A stretch of DNA of 64,000 nucleotides from DASUPK01 sp963763955 (GCA_963763955.1 CAVXQP010000020.1:9630-73629), one strand, 5' to 3'. Shown: positions 50,542 through 60,394, counted from the stretch's first letter. Notes: a model not told the origin generated them from the letters alone. Program-made: numbers and translations.

Positions 50542-51389
50542 CCCGCGCGATGCTGATCACTCACACTCACACCGAAGCTCCCGCGGACGCAACCTCGGCG
50601 GCAGTCGCGGCGGCGGCGAAGGCCGCGAGCGAGGCGTCGGTGCGGTTGATCTCCACTGCCGACGAGCTCCGCAAGCACGGGGATGCGGCTGCAGGGATCG
50701 AGGCGGTGGAAGACGGCGAGCGGCCCGATGTCTGCATCGTCCTGGGCGGAGACGGCAGCATCCTCTATGCGCTGCGCCGTTTCTCGGGAACCGACGTGCC
50801 GGTCTTCGGCATCAACTACGGGACCGTCGGCTTCCTGGCCGCGGTGGAGCGGGACCATTTGGAGGACGGCCTGCGAAGGGCCTTCAGCGGCGATTTCGTG
50901 TCGCTGGACATGCCGGCGCTCAGGGCCGACCTGTCCATCGAGAGACCTCTGGCGCTGAACGACTTCAGCTTCAACAGGCGTCCTCACGGTCGGGTCGCGG
51001 AGCTCTCGTACTCCATCGGGGACGAGGAGGTCGGGAACGTGCGCTGCGACGGGCTGGTGGCCGCGACCCCGGCCGGCTCGACTGGCTACAACCTGGCGAA
51101 CGCCGGGCCGATCCTCGCGTGGGGCGTGAAGGGCTACGTGGTCAGCTTCATCGCCCCGCACACGCTGGCCGCCAGGGCGCTCGTGGTCGCCCCCGACGAC
51201 GCGCTGCAGGTGATGAATGCCACCGGCCGAGAGCCGGTCGAGATCTCCCTCGACGGGGAGCCCGCGGGCGAGCTGGAGCCGGGCAACGCGCTCGAGATCC
51301 GCTTCGAAGAGTCGGTCAGCCGGCTAGCGCAGCTGCCGGGTTCGAGCTTCTACCACCGGATCCGCGAGAAGTTCGGCAAGCTCGCCTAG
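50538..51389 (+). CDS. nadK: NAD kinase
   Basis: 283 aa. Catalytic GGDGS loop in VLGGDGSILYALRRF, nucleotide-binding LALNDFSFNR, and GDGLVAATPAGSTGYNLANAGPI with the conserved TPxGSTxY block. Phosphorylates NAD to NADP. Start overlaps tlyA by ATGA. Order tlyA-nadK-recN is conserved in actinobacteria, here interrupted by an exporter and a hydrolase. Confidence 0.95.
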   Translation: MTRAMLITHTHTEAPADATSAAVAAAAKAASEASVRLISTADELRKHGDAAAGIEAVEDGERPDVCIVLGGDGSILYALRRFSGTDVPVFGINYGTVGFLAAVERDHLEDGLRRAFSGDFVSLDMPALRADLSIERPLALNDFSFNRRPHGRVAELSYSIGDEEVGNVRCDGLVAATPAGSTGYNLANAGPILAWGVKGYVVSFIAPHTLAARALVVAPDDALQVMNATGREPVEISLDGEPAGELEPGNALEIRFEESVSRLAQLPGSSFYHRIREKFGKLA

Positions 51390-51403
51390 CTAGTCTCCCG
51401 GGC

Positions 51404-52936
51404 ATGGAGCGGAAGTGGTGGAGCCTGCTCGCGGTCTGCCTGGCGACGTTCATGTTGCTGCTCGACATCACCGTCGTCAACGTCGCGCTGCCCGACATCC
51501 AGAAGGAGCTCCACACCGACCTGACCGGGCTGCAGTGGGTGGTCGACGCCTACACACTGACCCTCGCCTCCTTCACCCTGACCATGGGGGCGCTCGCCGA
51601 CCGCTTCGGGCGGCGGCGGCTGTTCGTGATCGGTGTTGGGCTGTTCACGCTCGCATCCCTTCTCTGCGGGCTGGCGAGCAACGCGACCTTCCTGCACCTA
51701 GCGCGCGGGCTCCAGGGGATCGGGGGCGCCGCGATGTTCGCGACCTCTCTGGCGCTGATCGCGCAGGAGTTCCAGGGCCCCGAGCGCGGCACCGCGATCG
51801 CCGCGTGGGGGGCCACGATCGGCGGCGCGGTCGCGGTCGGGCCGCTGGTGGGCGGGGCGCTCACCGACGGGCTCGGCTGGGAGTGGATCTTCTTCGTCAA
51901 CGTCCCGATCGGGATCGGCACCGTATTCCTCGCCCAGACTCAGGCCGGCGAGTCGCGCGATCCCGACGCCAAGCGCCTGGACTGGGCCGGCCTGATCACG
52001 TTCTCGCTCGGGCTCTTCGCCCTGATCTTCGGCCTGCTGCGCGGTAACGCCGAGGGCTGGGGCAGCGGCCTGATCGTCGGCTCGCTGGTCGCCGCGGTGG
52101 TCCTGCTCGTGGCGTTCGTGCTCTTCGAGTGGCGCCAGGACCACGCGATGTTCGATCTCAGCCTGTTCCGGAAGCCGGCGTTCTCGGGCGTCTCCTACGG
52201 CACCTTCGCGATCGGCGCCGGAATGTTCGCGATGTTCCTCTACATCACGATCTACATGCAGAGCGTGATCGGGATGACGCCCCTCGAGGCGGGCGTCCGC
52301 TTCCTGCCGCTGACGCTGTTCGCGTTCATCGTGCCGCTCGTCACCCGCAATCTGGTCGCGAGGGTCCCGGCACGGGTGCCGCTGACGATCGGGCTGGCGC
52401 TGGTCGGCGTCGGCTTGCTGCTGATGCGCGGCGCCAAACCCGATTCGGAGTGGACGACCCTGCTCGCCGGGTTCATCGTGAGCGGCATCGGCATCGGGCT
52501 CTCCAACCCGTCGATCGCCTCGACCGCGCTCGGGGTCGTTCCCGCAGCGCGCTCGGGCATGGCCTCGGGGATCAACAACACGATGCGGATCGCCGGCGTG
52601 TCGACCGGGATCGCAGCCCTCGGCGCTGTCTTCCAGAGCAAGATCACCGACTCCCTCCACACCCTGCTGCCCCAGGCGCCGAGCGGTTTTGCCGACGGGG
52701 TCGCCGCGAGCGGCACCCAGGCGGCGAGCCAGGCCCCGCCTCAGCTCCACGACCAGGCATTCCAAGCGGCGGGCGTCGCGTTCACGAACGCCTTCAACGA
52801 CATCCTCCTGATCGGAGCGCTGATCCTCTTCAGCGGAGCGCTCGCCGTACTCGCCCTGGTGCGCCAGAGCGACTTCGTCCCGCATGGCCCTCCAGAGCAG
52901 GCCGGGACGGAGGCGCGGGAGCCCGCGGCGGCTTAG
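51404..52936 (+). CDS. MFS transporter, DHA2 (EmrB/QacA) family
   Basis: 510 aa from ATG 51404. Fourteen helices; LDITVVNVALPDIQKEL (motif D1 of 14-helix exporters), GALADRFGRRRLFVIG (motif A) and GATIGGAVAVGPLVGGAL (motif C). Exporter of drugs or cell products. Its presence between nadK and recN breaks conserved synteny, suggesting insertion. Convergent with the hydrolase gene, 4-bp overlap. Confidence 0.88.
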   Translation: MERKWWSLLAVCLATFMLLLDITVVNVALPDIQKELHTDLTGLQWVVDAYTLTLASFTLTMGALADRFGRRRLFVIGVGLFTLASLLCGLASNATFLHLARGLQGIGGAAMFATSLALIAQEFQGPERGTAIAAWGATIGGAVAVGPLVGGALTDGLGWEWIFFVNVPIGIGTVFLAQTQAGESRDPDAKRLDWAGLITFSLGLFALIFGLLRGNAEGWGSGLIVGSLVAAVVLLVAFVLFEWRQDHAMFDLSLFRKPAFSGVSYGTFAIGAGMFAMFLYITIYMQSVIGMTPLEAGVRFLPLTLFAFIVPLVTRNLVARVPARVPLTIGLALVGVGLLLMRGAKPDSEWTTLLAGFIVSGIGIGLSNPSIASTALGVVPAARSGMASGINNTMRIAGVSTGIAALGAVFQSKITDSLHTLLPQAPSGFADGVAASGTQAASQAPPQLHDQAFQAAGVAFTNAFNDILLIGALILFSGALAVLALVRQSDFVPHGPPEQAGTEAREPAAA

Positions 52937-53667
52937 CCCGCCAGCCTCTCGCAGAATTCGCGGAGCGCCTCGGCGAACTCCTCGCTCGCACTCGAGGGCT
53001 CTTGGACGCTCACCCTCTGTGAGCCCGGGAAGGCGGCGGCCACGTCCTCGTATCCCTCCGCCGTGAACACCAGGCAGCCCTCGTGTCGCGCAATCAACAG
53101 AGGCTTGTCGAGCTCTCGAAGCAGATCGCCGATCGGCTCCACCCGCCCGGTGTGCATCTCCCAGACACGTGAGACGACGTCCGCCGCCGGGAACCGGCGG
53201 ACCATCTCGGCCGCCATCTCCTCGTCGAACCCGCCCTGCGTGAACTGGGTGAGCCCGTAGCGCACGAACGAGTCGTGGTCCGTGCCGAGCAGCTGCGTCA
53301 TCGCTGCCACGACCTCGCCGTTCACCGCCGGCCGCTCCCCCTCGGTGTGGTAGTCGAGCGTCGCGTGCCCCAGCGCGATGCCCAGGACGGACTCGCTTCG
53401 CGCCGCCGCCACATGCGCCGCGGTGGCCGTGCCCCAGGCGTCCCCGATCACGAAGTACGAATCCCAGCCGAGAGCGTCGACCTCCCGCACCGCTCTCCTG
53501 ACGACCGCGTCGCGATCGATCAGCTCCGGGGCGTCGCCGGGAACGGGCTCATCTCCGACGCCGGGAGCGTCGAAGGTCGCGACCTCGGCCCATTCGGAGA
53601 GCTGCGGCGCGATCGCCCACTCGACCTCGGTGAACTGCGGGCAGAGCAGGAGACGTGGTCGCGGCAC
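52933..53667 (-). CDS. Alpha/beta-hydrolase-fold protein lacking the nucleophile
   Basis: 244 aa. The fold is indicated by VATFDAPGVGDEPVPG, a nucleophile-elbow-like VIGDAWGTATAAHVAA, a late KPLLIARHEGCLVF strand and SSASEEFAEALREF. The elbow reads G-D-A-W-G where active enzymes have G-x-S-x-G, so no serine nucleophile is present. It may be a non-catalytic relative or use another residue. Confidence 0.72.
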   Translation of the reverse strand: MPRPRLLLCPQFTEVEWAIAPQLSEWAEVATFDAPGVGDEPVPGDAPELIDRDAVVRRAVREVDALGWDSYFVIGDAWGTATAAHVAAARSESVLGIALGHATLDYHTEGERPAVNGEVVAAMTQLLGTDHDSFVRYGLTQFTQGGFDEEMAAEMVRRFPAADVVSRVWEMHTGRVEPIGDLLRELDKPLLIARHEGCLVFTAEGYEDVAAAFPGSQRVSVQEPSSASEEFAEALREFCERLAG

Positions 53668-53745
53668 GTATCCAATCTCTCACAGCACGCGGACCGCGAT
53701 GCGCGAGGAGAATCCGTCGGGACCCCTCGTTAGAACGGTGAGCCG

Positions 53746-55425
53746 ATGCTGCTCGAGCTCCGGATCGAGAACCTGCTCCTGATCGAGCGTGCCGAGCTGC
53801 GGCTCGGCCCGGGCCTGAACGCGATCACGGGGGAGACCGGCGCCGGCAAGACGATCCTGGCCCACTCCTTCGACCTGCTGATGGGAGGCCGGGCGCGGTC
53901 GGGGATCGTTCGGCCCGGCGCGAACGAGGCCTATGTGGAGGGAGTGATCGAGTTGCCCGAGGGATTGCTCGACGACCCTGAGCTCGCCGAGATCGCGGAG
54001 CGGCTGCCCGAGGGCTGTACCGACCTGGTGATCGGCAGGCGGGTCTCTGCGACGGGCAGGACCAGTGCGTTCCTTGGCGGTCGCTCGGCCGCGGCGCCGG
54101 ACCTCCAGGCCCTCGGCTTTCGGCTGCTCGCCTTCTACGGACAGCACGAGCACCGGAAGCTGACCCTCTCGAGCGCCCAGCTCGAGACCGTCGACGGATT
54201 CGCCGGCGAGCGGCACCTCGAGCGGCGGCGGGCGTACCGCGAGGCCCACGCCGAGGTGATCCGGCTGGAGCGCGAGCTCGAGCGAATCGGGGAGCGCGAG
54301 GGAGCGCGTGTGCGAGACCTCGACTTGCTCCACTTCGAGCTCGACGAGATCGTCGAGGCGCAACCCGACGCCGGAGAGGAGGACGAGCTTGCGACGGAGC
54401 GCGACCGGCTGCGGCACGCCGAGTCGCTGCGCGCTGCCGCCGCCGAGGCGCTCGCGGCCGTTTCGGGGGACGGCGACGCGGGTGGAGCGGCGGAGGCGAT
54501 GGGTTCGGCCGAAGCGGCCCTCGGCGCCCGGGAGGGCGTGGATCCCGCGCTCGACCGGCTGGCCGAGACGGCCAGGGGGCTGCGGGTGGAGCTCCAGGAG
54601 CTGGCGGGGGAGCTGCGCGCCTACGCGGAGGGAATCGAGGGCGAGCCGGGTAGGCTCGAGCAGGTAGAGGAGCGGCTCGAAGTGCTCGACCGGCTGAAGC
54701 GAAAGCACGGCGGCTCGATCGAGTCGGTCCTGGCCCACGCCGAGCACTGTCGGGTGGAGATCGATGGGATCGAGGGCGCCGGCGAGACGACCGAGCGCCT
54801 GGAGGCCGAGCATGCGGAGGCCATGAGGCTCCGCACCGATCTCGCCGGCGGCCTGAGCGAGATCCGCGCGAAGTCGGCGAAGAGGCTCGAGGCGCGGATC
54901 GCCAAGGAGCTCGACCAGCTCGGGATGAGCGGCGCGAAGCTCGAAATCTCTTTGGAGCCGCACCCGGGCGGCTTCGGGGCGCTCGGCCAGGAACGGGTCA
55001 CCTTCCAGGTCGCAACCAATCCGGGGATGCCGACCTCGCCGTTGCGCGACGCCGCCTCGGGCGGCGAGCTCTCCCGTCTGATGCTCGCCCTCGCGGGCCA
55101 GGGAGCGCCGGGCGGGGCGGCGACCTACGTCTTCGACGAGATCGACGCCGGCGTCGGGGGCAAGACCGCCAAGGCGGTGGGGGAGCGGCTGCGAGCGCTC
55201 GGCGAAGAGCGGCAGGTCCTCTGCATCACCCATCTGCCGCAGGTCGCCTCGATGGCGCAGAGCCACTTCCGGATCGAGAAGACGGTCGACGGCGGGCAGG
55301 CGACGGCGACCGTCGAGCAGGTCGACGGTGACGAACTCGTCGCCGAGATCGTCCGGATGCTCGGCGGCTCAGATGGCGACGAGGCCGCCGATCGGCACGC
55401 CCGCGAGCTCCTCAAGGCGGCCTGA
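53746..55425 (+). CDS. recN: DNA repair protein RecN
   Basis: 559 aa SMC-like ATPase. Walker A ITGETGAGKT with K35, long central coiled coil (about 150-365), signature RDAASGGELSRLMLALAG and Walker B YVFDEIDAGVGG near the C-terminus. Acts in double-strand break repair. At its conserved place before steA. Confidence 0.95.
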   Translation: MLLELRIENLLLIERAELRLGPGLNAITGETGAGKTILAHSFDLLMGGRARSGIVRPGANEAYVEGVIELPEGLLDDPELAEIAERLPEGCTDLVIGRRVSATGRTSAFLGGRSAAAPDLQALGFRLLAFYGQHEHRKLTLSSAQLETVDGFAGERHLERRRAYREAHAEVIRLERELERIGEREGARVRDLDLLHFELDEIVEAQPDAGEEDELATERDRLRHAESLRAAAAEALAAVSGDGDAGGAAEAMGSAEAALGAREGVDPALDRLAETARGLRVELQELAGELRAYAEGIEGEPGRLEQVEERLEVLDRLKRKHGGSIESVLAHAEHCRVEIDGIEGAGETTERLEAEHAEAMRLRTDLAGGLSEIRAKSAKRLEARIAKELDQLGMSGAKLEISLEPHPGGFGALGQERVTFQVATNPGMPTSPLRDAASGGELSRLMLALAGQGAPGGAATYVFDEIDAGVGGKTAKAVGERLRALGEERQVLCITHLPQVASMAQSHFRIEKTVDGGQATATVEQVDGDELVAEIVRMLGGSDGDEAADRHARELLKAA

Positions 55426-55476
55426 TCCACCGATTTCGCAGCGGTCCGCTCTCCGTGACGGCATAGGCTTTCGCGG

Positions 55477-56481
55477 ATGGCGATCGCCACCGCCACAGCG
55501 ATCCACGGAATCGCGCGCCTCGGGCGCCGCACGAAGGATCTGGTGAAGCGCCTCGGGCCCGCCGACATCGCGGTGATCGATCACCGCAACCTCGACCGGA
55601 TCGCGGCCGAGGAGCTCATCGCCTGCGGGGTGCGCGCGACCCTCAACGCCTCGCGCTCGTCGGACGGCTCCTACCCGAACACGGGACCGCTCGCGCTCGT
55701 TCGCGCCGGGGTGCCGCTGATCGACGCCGGACCCGAGCTGTTCGACCTGCTCGAGGACGGCGACCGGCTCGAGATCGCCGGAGGCCGGGTCTCCTCGGAG
55801 GGAAGGCCGGTCGCGGAGGGGAGGCCGCTTCACCCCGAGCAGCTCGAGCGCGACCTGAACGTACAGCGCGCCCGGATCGACCTGGCGCTGCACGACTTCG
55901 CCGAGAACACGATGGCGCACCTCCGCGAGGAGGCCGGCCTGCTCTACGGCGCGATCGACTTCCCGGAGACCCGGACCCGTTTCCGCGACCGGCACGTCCT
56001 CATCGTCGTGCGGGGCACCGACCACGTGCGCGACCTGCGGGCTCTGCGCGTCTACATCGAGGATGTCAACCCGATCCTGGTCGGGGTTGACGGCGGCGCC
56101 GACGCCATCATCGGGGAGGGCTTCGTCCCCGACCTGATCCTGGGCGACATGGACTCCGCCGGTGAAGCCGCGTTACGCGGCGGCGCCGAGCTGATCGTCC
56201 ACGCCTATCCCGACGGGGAGGCGCCGGGCGCCGATCGGCTCCGCCGCCTGGGGTTGGCGCACACCGTGATCCCCTCGGCGGGGACGAGCCAGGACGTCGC
56301 CATGCTCCTTGCCTTCGAGAAGGGCGCTGCGCTGATCGTCAGCGTGGGGGCGCACTTCAACCTGCTCGAGTTCCTCGAGCGCCGCCGAGGCGGGATGTCC
56401 TCCACCTTCCTGACGCGGCTGCGGATCGGCGAGAAGCTGGTCGACGCCAGGGGCGTCAGCCACCTCTACCCGGCCCACTAG
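55477..56481 (+). CDS. steA: SteA-like cytokinesis-associated protein
   Basis: 334 aa. The C-terminal half has a thiamin-pyrophosphokinase-like fold (NPILVGVDGGADAIIGEGF, LILGDMDSA), typical of SteA/Rv1697 proteins. In Corynebacterium SteA with membrane partner SteB affects cell separation. Position recN-steA-(membrane protein)-pyrG is conserved. A catalytic role is not established for the family. Confidence 0.87.
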   Translation: MAIATATAIHGIARLGRRTKDLVKRLGPADIAVIDHRNLDRIAAEELIACGVRATLNASRSSDGSYPNTGPLALVRAGVPLIDAGPELFDLLEDGDRLEIAGGRVSSEGRPVAEGRPLHPEQLERDLNVQRARIDLALHDFAENTMAHLREEAGLLYGAIDFPETRTRFRDRHVLIVVRGTDHVRDLRALRVYIEDVNPILVGVDGGADAIIGEGFVPDLILGDMDSAGEAALRGGAELIVHAYPDGEAPGADRLRRLGLAHTVIPSAGTSQDVAMLLAFEKGAALIVSVGAHFNLLEFLERRRGGMSSTFLTRLRIGEKLVDARGVSHLYPAH

Positions 56482-56487
56482 GGGACG

Positions 56488-57177
56488 TTGCCCCGCCGGG
56501 TCAACTATCGCGGCAGGCGGGTGGCCTTTCCGCTCGGTGCGCTCCTGCTCGCGGCGTCACTCGGGGGGCTCGTCGCTGAGTCGAGCCGCTTGCTGGTCTT
56601 TCTCGCCGGGGTCGGCTGCCTTGGGCTGCTCGACGACCTCCTCGACGACGACCCCCGTGGCTGGCGGGGACACGCCCGCGCGGTCGCGTGCGGCCGGCTC
56701 TCGACCGGCGCGATCAAGGCGGTTGGGACGCTGGGACTCGCGTTCTACGCGTCGGCCGGGGGTGGGGGGGCGCTCGCTGCCGATGCGGGCGTTTTGACGC
56801 TCTCGGCGCACCTCGGAAACCTGCTCGACACGCGGCCGGGGCGTTCGGAGAAGGCACTGGCGCTGACGGCGATGCTCGCTTGTCTCGGATCCGGGAGCCT
56901 GGAACCGCTCGAGCCGGTCGCGCCACTGATCGCGCCGGTCGCCATCGGCGCCTGGTTCACCCTGCGGGAGCGGGCGATGCTGGGTGACAGCGGCGCGAGC
57001 CTGATCGGCGGGATGATCGGCGTCGTCCTCGTGACCGTGCTGGCGGCGCCCGCGACCTATCTGGCGCTCGCGGCGCTGATCGCGATTGCGCTCTATGGGG
57101 AGTTTCGCTCGATCTCCGCCGCGGTCGGCCGGGTTCCGCTCCTCGAACGACTAGACTCGATCGGCAGAGTCAATTGA
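56488..57177 (+). CDS. Truncated MraY/WecA-like (GT4) membrane protein
   Basis: 229 aa from TTG 56488. NYRGRRVAFPLGALLLAA resembles the first cytoplasmic loop motif of polyprenyl-phosphate sugar-1-phosphate transferases; then LGLLDDLLDDD (catalytic DD), NLLDTRPGRSEK (NxxD motif) and AMLGDSGASLIGG (third Asp). It lacks the first helices of MraY/WecA. It occupies the slot held by mctB/SteB in mycobacteria and corynebacteria. An envelope-related function is likely; activity is unproven. Stop overlaps the pyrG start. Confidence 0.7.
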   Translation: MPRRVNYRGRRVAFPLGALLLAASLGGLVAESSRLLVFLAGVGCLGLLDDLLDDDPRGWRGHARAVACGRLSTGAIKAVGTLGLAFYASAGGGGALAADAGVLTLSAHLGNLLDTRPGRSEKALALTAMLACLGSGSLEPLEPVAPLIAPVAIGAWFTLRERAMLGDSGASLIGGMIGVVLVTVLAAPATYLALAALIAIALYGEFRSISAAVGRVPLLERLDSIGRVN

Positions 57178-58877
57178 GCCAACCGAAGCCAGGCGACACC
57201 AGATTTCTCTTCGTCACCGGCGGTGTCGTTTCGTCCCTCGGCAAGGGCATCGCCTCTGCATCACTCGGTCGACTGCTGGTCTCCCGCGGCTTCCGCGTGC
57301 AGCTGCAGAAGCTCGATCCCTACATCAACGTCGACCCGGGGACGATGAGCCCGTTCCAACACGGCGAGGTGTTCGTCACCGAGGACGGGGCGGAGACCGA
57401 CCTCGACCTCGGCCACTATGAGCGCTTCACCGACGAGAACACCTCTCGGGCGTCCAACTTCACCGCCGGGGGCGTCTACAACTCGGTGATCCGTCGGGAG
57501 CGTCGGGGCGATTATCTCGGCGCCACGGTTCAGGTGATCCCGCACATCACCGACGAGATCAAGAACCGGATCCTGATCGTCGCTGAGTCCCAGGCCGTCG
57601 ACTTCGTGATCACGGAGATCGGTGGGACCGTCGGCGACATCGAGTCGCTTCCCTTCCTCGAAGCGATCCGCCAGCTATACACCGACCTCGGCCCGAAGCG
57701 CTGCATGTTCGTCCACCTCACCCTGGTGCCCTACGTGGGCCACGCCGGCGAGATGAAGACCAAGCCGACCCAGCACTCGGTCAACGAGCTGCGCCGGATC
57801 GGGATCCAGCCCCACGCTCTGCTCTGCCGCTCCGAGCAGGGGCTCGACCGGGAAATCCGGAAGAAAATCGCACTCTTCGCGAGCCTTCCCGAGGACGCCG
57901 TGGTCTCGGCGCGGGACGTGGACAACGTCTACAAGGTGCCACTCGTGCTTCGCGCCGAGGGGGCGGATGACTTGATCCTCGACCACTTCGCGATGGACGC
58001 TCCGGCGCCTGACCTGGGGGAGTGGGAGGAGCTGATCAAGCGGGCCGACGCCTCGCGGGAAAGCAAGGTGAAGATCGCGCTGGTCGGCAAGTACGTCCAG
58101 CTCGAGGACGCCTACAAGTCCGTGATCGAGGCGCTCACCCACGGCGGCTGGGCGCACGGCGTGGAGGTGGAGACCGAGCTGGTCTCCGCCGAGGACATCG
58201 AGGACACCAAGCTCGATGATGTCGACGGCATCCTGATCCCCGGCGGGTTCGGTGAGCGCGGCATCGAGGGCAAGGTCGAGGCCGCCCGGATCGCGCGTGA
58301 GCAGGGGATCCCGTATCTCGGCATCTGTCTCGGGATGCAGATCGCGGTCGTCGAGTTCGCGCGCCACGTCGGCGGGATGGACGGTGCCAACTCGGCCGAG
58401 TTCGATCCCGAGACGCCCTACCCGGTGGTTGACCTGCTTCCCGAGCAGAAGGAGGTCTCGGACCTCGGCGGGACGATGAGGCTGGGCGCTGATCCGGTGA
58501 AGCTCCACGAGGACACACGCGCCCGGGAGATCTTCGGCGAGGCCGTGATCTACAAGCGCCACCGCCACCGGTATGAGGTCAACAACATGCTCCGCCGCCG
58601 GCTCGAGGACGAGGGCTTGGTGGCGAGCGGCACCTCTCCGGACGACCGGCTGGTCGAGGTGATCGAGCTGCCGGACCACCCGTTCTTCCTGGCCTCCCAG
58701 TTCCACCCCGAGTTCAACTCGCGCCCGACTCGGCCCGAGCCGCTCTTCCGCGACTTCGTCGGCGCGGCGGCGAAGCGGGCGGCGGAGCGCCCCGCTGCTG
58801 CGGAGACCCCGGCGGAGGCAGAGGCCGCCGCGGAGGACTCCGAGGACGTCAGCGTCCGCCGCTCCGCCCAGGCCTAG
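57174..58877 (+). CDS. pyrG: CTP synthase
   Basis: 567 aa from TTG 57174, overlapping the preceding stop. Synthetase domain with GGVVSSLGKGIASASLGRLL and ITEIGGTVGDIES; glutaminase domain with GGFGERG, catalytic Cys in LGICLGMQIAV and His/Glu in SQFHPE. Makes CTP from UTP and glutamine. The last 40 residues are an Ala/Glu-rich extension. Confidence 0.97.
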   Translation: MSQPKPGDTRFLFVTGGVVSSLGKGIASASLGRLLVSRGFRVQLQKLDPYINVDPGTMSPFQHGEVFVTEDGAETDLDLGHYERFTDENTSRASNFTAGGVYNSVIRRERRGDYLGATVQVIPHITDEIKNRILIVAESQAVDFVITEIGGTVGDIESLPFLEAIRQLYTDLGPKRCMFVHLTLVPYVGHAGEMKTKPTQHSVNELRRIGIQPHALLCRSEQGLDREIRKKIALFASLPEDAVVSARDVDNVYKVPLVLRAEGADDLILDHFAMDAPAPDLGEWEELIKRADASRESKVKIALVGKYVQLEDAYKSVIEALTHGGWAHGVEVETELVSAEDIEDTKLDDVDGILIPGGFGERGIEGKVEAARIAREQGIPYLGICLGMQIAVVEFARHVGGMDGANSAEFDPETPYPVVDLLPEQKEVSDLGGTMRLGADPVKLHEDTRAREIFGEAVIYKRHRHRYEVNNMLRRRLEDEGLVASGTSPDDRLVEVIELPDHPFFLASQFHPEFNSRPTRPEPLFRDFVGAAAKRAAERPAAAETPAEAEAAAEDSEDVSVRRSAQA

Positions 58878-58929
58878 ACGACCCAGCGGGCGCGGCATAG
58901 GATCCGCACAACTACGGAGGAGGAGACCT

Positions 58930-59214
58930 ATGTATGCGCGCGTGGTGAGGTTCACCGACGTCGGTCCGGAGCGGATCGCCGAGATCAACAAGCGGGTCGA
59001 GGAGGAGGGGGGACCGCCGCCCGACGTGCCAGCGAAGTCAGTGCAGGTGATCGTCGACGAGGGGCAGGGCACGGCCGTCGTCATCCTGACCTTCGACAGC
59101 GAGGAGGACATGCGCAAGGGTGACGAGGCCCTGAACGCGATGGACGCGGGCGACACGCCCGGGACGCGGGCCTCCGTTGACCAGGGCGAGGTCAGGGTAG
59201 ACAGGGACGCCTAG
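58930..59214 (+). CDS. Small dimeric alpha-beta-barrel-like protein
   Basis: 94 aa with a very strong ribosome site (CGGAGGAGGAG, 6 bp before ATG). MYARVVRFTDVGPERIAEIN, SVQVIVDEGQGTAVVILTFD and EDMRKGDEALNAMD fit a ferredoxin-like alpha/beta dimer such as ABM-type proteins. No catalytic residue visible. Lies between pyrG and a peptidase; function unknown. Confidence 0.7.
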   Translation: MYARVVRFTDVGPERIAEINKRVEEEGGPPPDVPAKSVQVIVDEGQGTAVVILTFDSEEDMRKGDEALNAMDAGDTPGTRASVDQGEVRVDRDA

Positions 59215-59254
59215 GACTTCGCGGGCGGCTCTCGCGGCGTAGCCTGTCGCGTTC

Positions 59255-60391
59255 GTGCTCCCCGAAGACGAGCGCATGCTCGATCGCTTCGTCCGGCTCT
59301 GCGAGATCGCGAGCCCGACGGGCGAGGAGCGCGAGGTCGCCGATGCCGTCCTGGACGAGCTGCGTGGGCTCGGGGTGGACATCGCGGAGGACGCCTCGGC
59401 GACCCCGGCGGAGGCTGCAGCCGGCAACCTGATCGCCCGCGTCCCCGGGCGCGGCGATGGGTGGCTGTCGTTCTTCTCCCACCTCGACACGGTGCCGCAC
59501 GAGGGTCCGATCGAGGTCGTGCGGGAGAACGGCGCCTTTCGCGCCCGCGGGGACACCATCCTCGGGGCCGACAACAAGGCGGCGGTGACTGTGCTGATGG
59601 AGCTGGCGGCTCGGCACATCGCCCGGCCGGCGCCCCTGGGGCTGGAGCTGGTATTCACGGTCGCTGAGGAGGACGGGCTGCGGGGCGCCAGGGAGCTCGA
59701 CACTTCGACGCTCCGGGCGCCATTTGGCTTCGTGCTCGACCACGCCACGCCGATCGGCGAGCTGATCGTCGCGGCGCCGACCTACAAGCGGCTGATCGCC
59801 GAGTTCACCGGCCACGAGGCTCACGCCGGGATCAACCCGGAGGACGGTCACAGCGCGATCGCCGCCGCAGCGGCCGCTGTGGCGGGGATGAGGCTGGGGC
59901 GCCTCGACGAGGAGACCACCGCGAACGTCGGGATCATCGAGGGCGGCACGGCCTCCAACGTCGTTGCGGGGCATTGCCGGATCCTCGGCGAGGCGCGGAG
60001 CGTCGACGGCGAGCGAGCCGCGGCGACGATCGGTGAGATGGTCGATGCCTGCACCTGGGCGGCCGGCGAGCAGGGCTGCGACGTCGATGCACGTGTGATC
60101 GAGCTGTTCCGCGGCTACCGGCTCGACGCCAAGTCGGAGCCGGTGAGGATCGCCTCGGAGGCGCTGCGGCGGACCGGGCACGAGCCGGAGCTGGTCGCCA
60201 CAGGCGGAGGCAGCGACGCCAACGCACTGGTCGCCGGCGGCTACCAGGCCGTCCTGCTCGCCAACGGGACGGAGGCGAATCACACTCCGGAGGAGATGGT
60301 CGCGGAGGCGGCGATCGTGGAGATGCTCGGAGTGTGCGAGGCGGCGATCGAGGAGGCCGCGCAGGTCGTTGCCACGGCGGGCGGGGGGTAG
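59255..60391 (+). CDS. M20-family metallopeptidase (peptidase T-like)
   Basis: 378 aa from GTG 59255. Zinc ligands and active site in FFSHLDTVP (H, D), GADNKAAVTVLMELA, TVAEEDGLRGARELD (catalytic Glu and ligand Glu), and C-terminal EANHTPEEMV (His ligand). The dimerisation domain (about 170-280) is present. Aminopeptidase on small peptides by family. Followed closely by the DUF3866 gene. Confidence 0.87.
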   Translation: MLPEDERMLDRFVRLCEIASPTGEEREVADAVLDELRGLGVDIAEDASATPAEAAAGNLIARVPGRGDGWLSFFSHLDTVPHEGPIEVVRENGAFRARGDTILGADNKAAVTVLMELAARHIARPAPLGLELVFTVAEEDGLRGARELDTSTLRAPFGFVLDHATPIGELIVAAPTYKRLIAEFTGHEAHAGINPEDGHSAIAAAAAAVAGMRLGRLDEETTANVGIIEGGTASNVVAGHCRILGEARSVDGERAAATIGEMVDACTWAAGEQGCDVDARVIELFRGYRLDAKSEPVRIASEALRRTGHEPELVATGGGSDANALVAGGYQAVLLANGTEANHTPEEMVAEAAIVEMLGVCEAAIEEAAQVVATAGGG

Positions 60392-60394
60392 GTC

